Assembly: GCA_028023455.1 (NCBI GenBank)
Contig: JAQFVV010000348.1
Span: 62,001-126,000, forward strand
Source: Epiperipatus broadwayi
Lineage: Eukaryota > Onychophora > Udeonychophora > Euonychophora > Peripatidae
Direction: 5' to 3'
Length of the DNA: 64,000 nt
In this document: in pieces, positions 62,184-64,000 of the stretch
Layout of the letters: each line of letters opens with the position of its first letter
Numbering within the stretch: the stretch's first letter is position 1
Program-made: the position numbers and the translations under genes
The notes under the pieces: model-generated
Seen by the model: only the letters and a program-made list of their open reading frames with translations
The model's database searches: none
Told to the model about the DNA's origin: nothing

Positions 62184-63015
62184 TTGTCGAGTTTAGCTTT
62201 AGGCTTTTAATATTGAAAATCATTATTATTTATTATAATATAATATATGCAATAAATTCAAATATTTTTGTAATAAAAAAAAATCTATAAGAGTAATTAA
62301 TGTATCTTGACTTGACATGATGTGTCTGATTTCAGTTTACACTTTGAGAGTAAAAAATGAAGTATTTTAATTTTTAAAAAATAACAAAAATATTAAGCAC
62401 ACACACACACATATATATAATAAAGTTGTTTTCTTTGTTCGATGACTGATGATGATAATCTCTTGTTTATGTCCTGCCAATAAAGTAGATAACTGGCATA
62501 GCATGAGATTCCTTTGGAAACTGTTAAAATTTATCTTAAATGGCTTAATGAAATATTACTAAGAAAAATAGTTAATTTAGTCATGGCAATCAACTTAAAT
62601 ATTGTCACCAGCTCAAAAGTTAAAAAATAAAATATTAAAAAAAATCCTTTTAGTTTAATTTCATTTACATATTTTTGTTAATTTATGAAGATCCTGTTTA
62701 GCTACCATGAAACATTGTTATTGACATCTGCGATGCATGGTGTTTCCTAGATAATAGTTTGATTATTATTGAGTGAAGTAATCACTGTGAAAGTCCCCAT
62801 TCAAAAAATTATCTATCATCCATATTATTTTTTAAATTATTTATTATTAAATTATAATTTTTGTCAGATTTTTTTTTAGTTTTAGCTATTTTTTAAAAAG
62901 AATATATAACTAAAAAGGAAAAAGAAATCATATGTAAAAATAACTATTTCTTAAATAATGCTTTTATGTGAATAACTGACTAAAAAGTACAAGATAACAA
63001 AGTAATCAATAAAAC

Positions 63016-63201
63016 AATCCATCTCTTGGTTATTTGCCATTTTTGGAAAATATCAGAGATCTTAAGAATCTAGATATGTAAACTTCAAATGCTCTTATGA
63101 AATGACAATATTTCTGCAATTTCCAATTATTTTATAAAAAGTCTAAATTCTTAAGATCTCTGATATTTTCCAAAAATGGCAAATTAACCAAGAAGCAGAT
63201 T
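63016..63201. mobile_element. Inverted repeat with 53-bp arms
   Basis: TTGCCATTTTTGGAAAATAT, then CAGAGATCTTAAGAAT on the left, and the exact inverse ATTCTTAAGATCTCTGATAT onward on the right. The outer parts AATCCATCTCTTGGTTA / TTAACCAAGAAGCAGATT match with a few differences. The loop is about 75 bp. It directly precedes the LINE fragment at 63200. Confidence 0.8.
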
Positions 63202-64000
63202 ACTTTATTCATTCCTTAATCCACAATTAAGTCCCGGCTAAGGAATACTTGACATAACCAATGAAAAAATATCCAAACTATTCAAATACTGGGATATGGA
63301 ACCCAAGTATTTGGACTTTGCCATCAAAATCAACATGAATGCCATTTCAACAAATTAGTTCCTTAAATTCAAGAGAGGTATCACCAAAATAGACCCCAGA
63401 CCCCTTATGCAGAAAAGAAGAAGAAACATTCGATCATCTCCTTAAAACATGCATGGGGCTCTGGATATCAAAAAAACTCTTACATCAAAATATAAAAATA
63501 GATTACTACACCATCACATCCTTAATAGAAAGTATCAAAACAAAACAATTTGCGATCATAAGACTCTCAATCTTTTTAATATTCACCCTTTGGTCGACTA
63601 GATGTCACAGAGTATTTAATCATCTACCTACAGGCGAAAAACAATATTTCTTAAGCAAAATATTAATGATTAAAAAAAAAGATGAAACCCTAGCATCAAC
63701 AAACAAATAAAGACACATGGAGCCTTCTCAAATTATAAGATTCCAAAACAGATTGACCAGAGAGGGTCAAACAAATTCAAGAACAACAGATCCATTAAGT
63801 CTGTATATGTAGAAATACATTTGACAAAGAGAAACAGCATAAGCCAGCAGAGGAACTGATTAAAGACTAAAACTACTCCAGATGGCTAAACTATTACACA
63901 TCACTAGTGAAAATTAACCTTTGGTTGACATCATGCCTTAGTAATACATAGTTCATCTATCTAATAAAAATACTTCAGTACCTCCTATCACTCAACTGTA
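63200..64000 (+). mobile_element. LINE C-terminal fragment with zinc-binding RT tail (partial)
   Basis: The plus strand near 63394-63460 encodes TPDPLCRKEEETFDHLLKTC, continuing MGLWISKKLLHQN. This matches the zinc-binding tail (CxxC...E--EHLL--C) found after the RT domain of some LINEs; the first Cys of CxLC appears as D. The frame runs on to 63710 (KQFAIIRLSIFLIFTLW, STRCHRVFNHL). Upstream, 63230-63390 continues the match in broken frames. The sequence is less AT-rich than its surroundings. Confidence 0.55.

Larger units (their letters stand above)
60446..64000 (+). other. Dynein intron downstream of exon F (partial)
   Basis: Opens with GTAATT after exon F and continues beyond the window. 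Holds a TIR-family copy (60660), a 660-bp foldback (61523), a palindrome (63016) and a LINE 3' fragment (63200). At 60830-61520 and 62190-63010 there is only AT-rich sequence with a small (AC)n(AT)n at 62398. No further dynein exon was recognised by motif. Confidence 0.65.

Overview
The window is strongly AT-rich (about three quarters A+T by eye, not computed) and comes from an animal nuclear genome with large, repeat-filled introns. The only cellular gene I can support is one axonemal dynein heavy chain on the + strand. Six exons (2415-2490, 10285-10404, 19537-19855, 32260-32439, 42028-42164, 60340-60445) join in frame across consensus AG/GT sites. They encode about 312 residues of the N-terminal tail at or just before the linker, most like the DNAH3/7/12 inner-arm group. 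The gene starts before base 1 and continues past base 64000. Five complete introns of about 7.8, 9.1, 12.4, 9.6 and 18.2 kb, plus two partial ones, make up the rest.

The introns carry several layers of retroelements. There are three Penelope-like elements (PLEs) with GIY-YIG endonuclease remnants: 13.6-15.1 kb (-), 35.9-36.9 kb (-) and 57.8-58.1 kb (+). There are at least five non-LTR (LINE) families, all decayed: a Jockey/CR1-like element at 51.5-54.1 kb, and others at 17.3-17.9, 21.0-21.5, 28.4-29.4, 38.4-39.4, 58.9-60.1 and 63.2-64 kb. SINEs include a tRNA-Gly(TCC)-derived family with visible target-site duplications (9028-9118, 31120-31222) and a six-copy family ending in an AATAAA-like tail. 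Large foldback elements lie at 14.45, 24.3, 29.9, 40.8, 57.2, 58.5, 61.5 and 63.0 kb. One perfect (GA)n tract of about 1.7 kb, preceded by 31 G, lies at 11653-13381.

The most interesting signal is a set of hammerhead-ribozyme-like motifs. Three lie in the terminal repeats of the PLE at 13.6-15.1 kb. All share a U3/A8 core in place of C3/G8, which keeps the 3-8 base pair. A second, unrelated hammerhead lies inside a roughly 430-bp element with about 98-bp terminal inverted repeats (39722-40151); that family has at least four more copies here, one beginning 14 bp after the splice donor of a dynein exon. Both hammerhead groups have a type I layout with a two-base-pair stem III and an internal loop in stem I.

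The phylum cannot be fixed from this window. PLEs with hammerheads, Jockey-like LINEs, tRNA-Gly SINEs and low GC fit an invertebrate with an expanded genome. Long open frames over the (GA)n tract and most short open frames are not genes.
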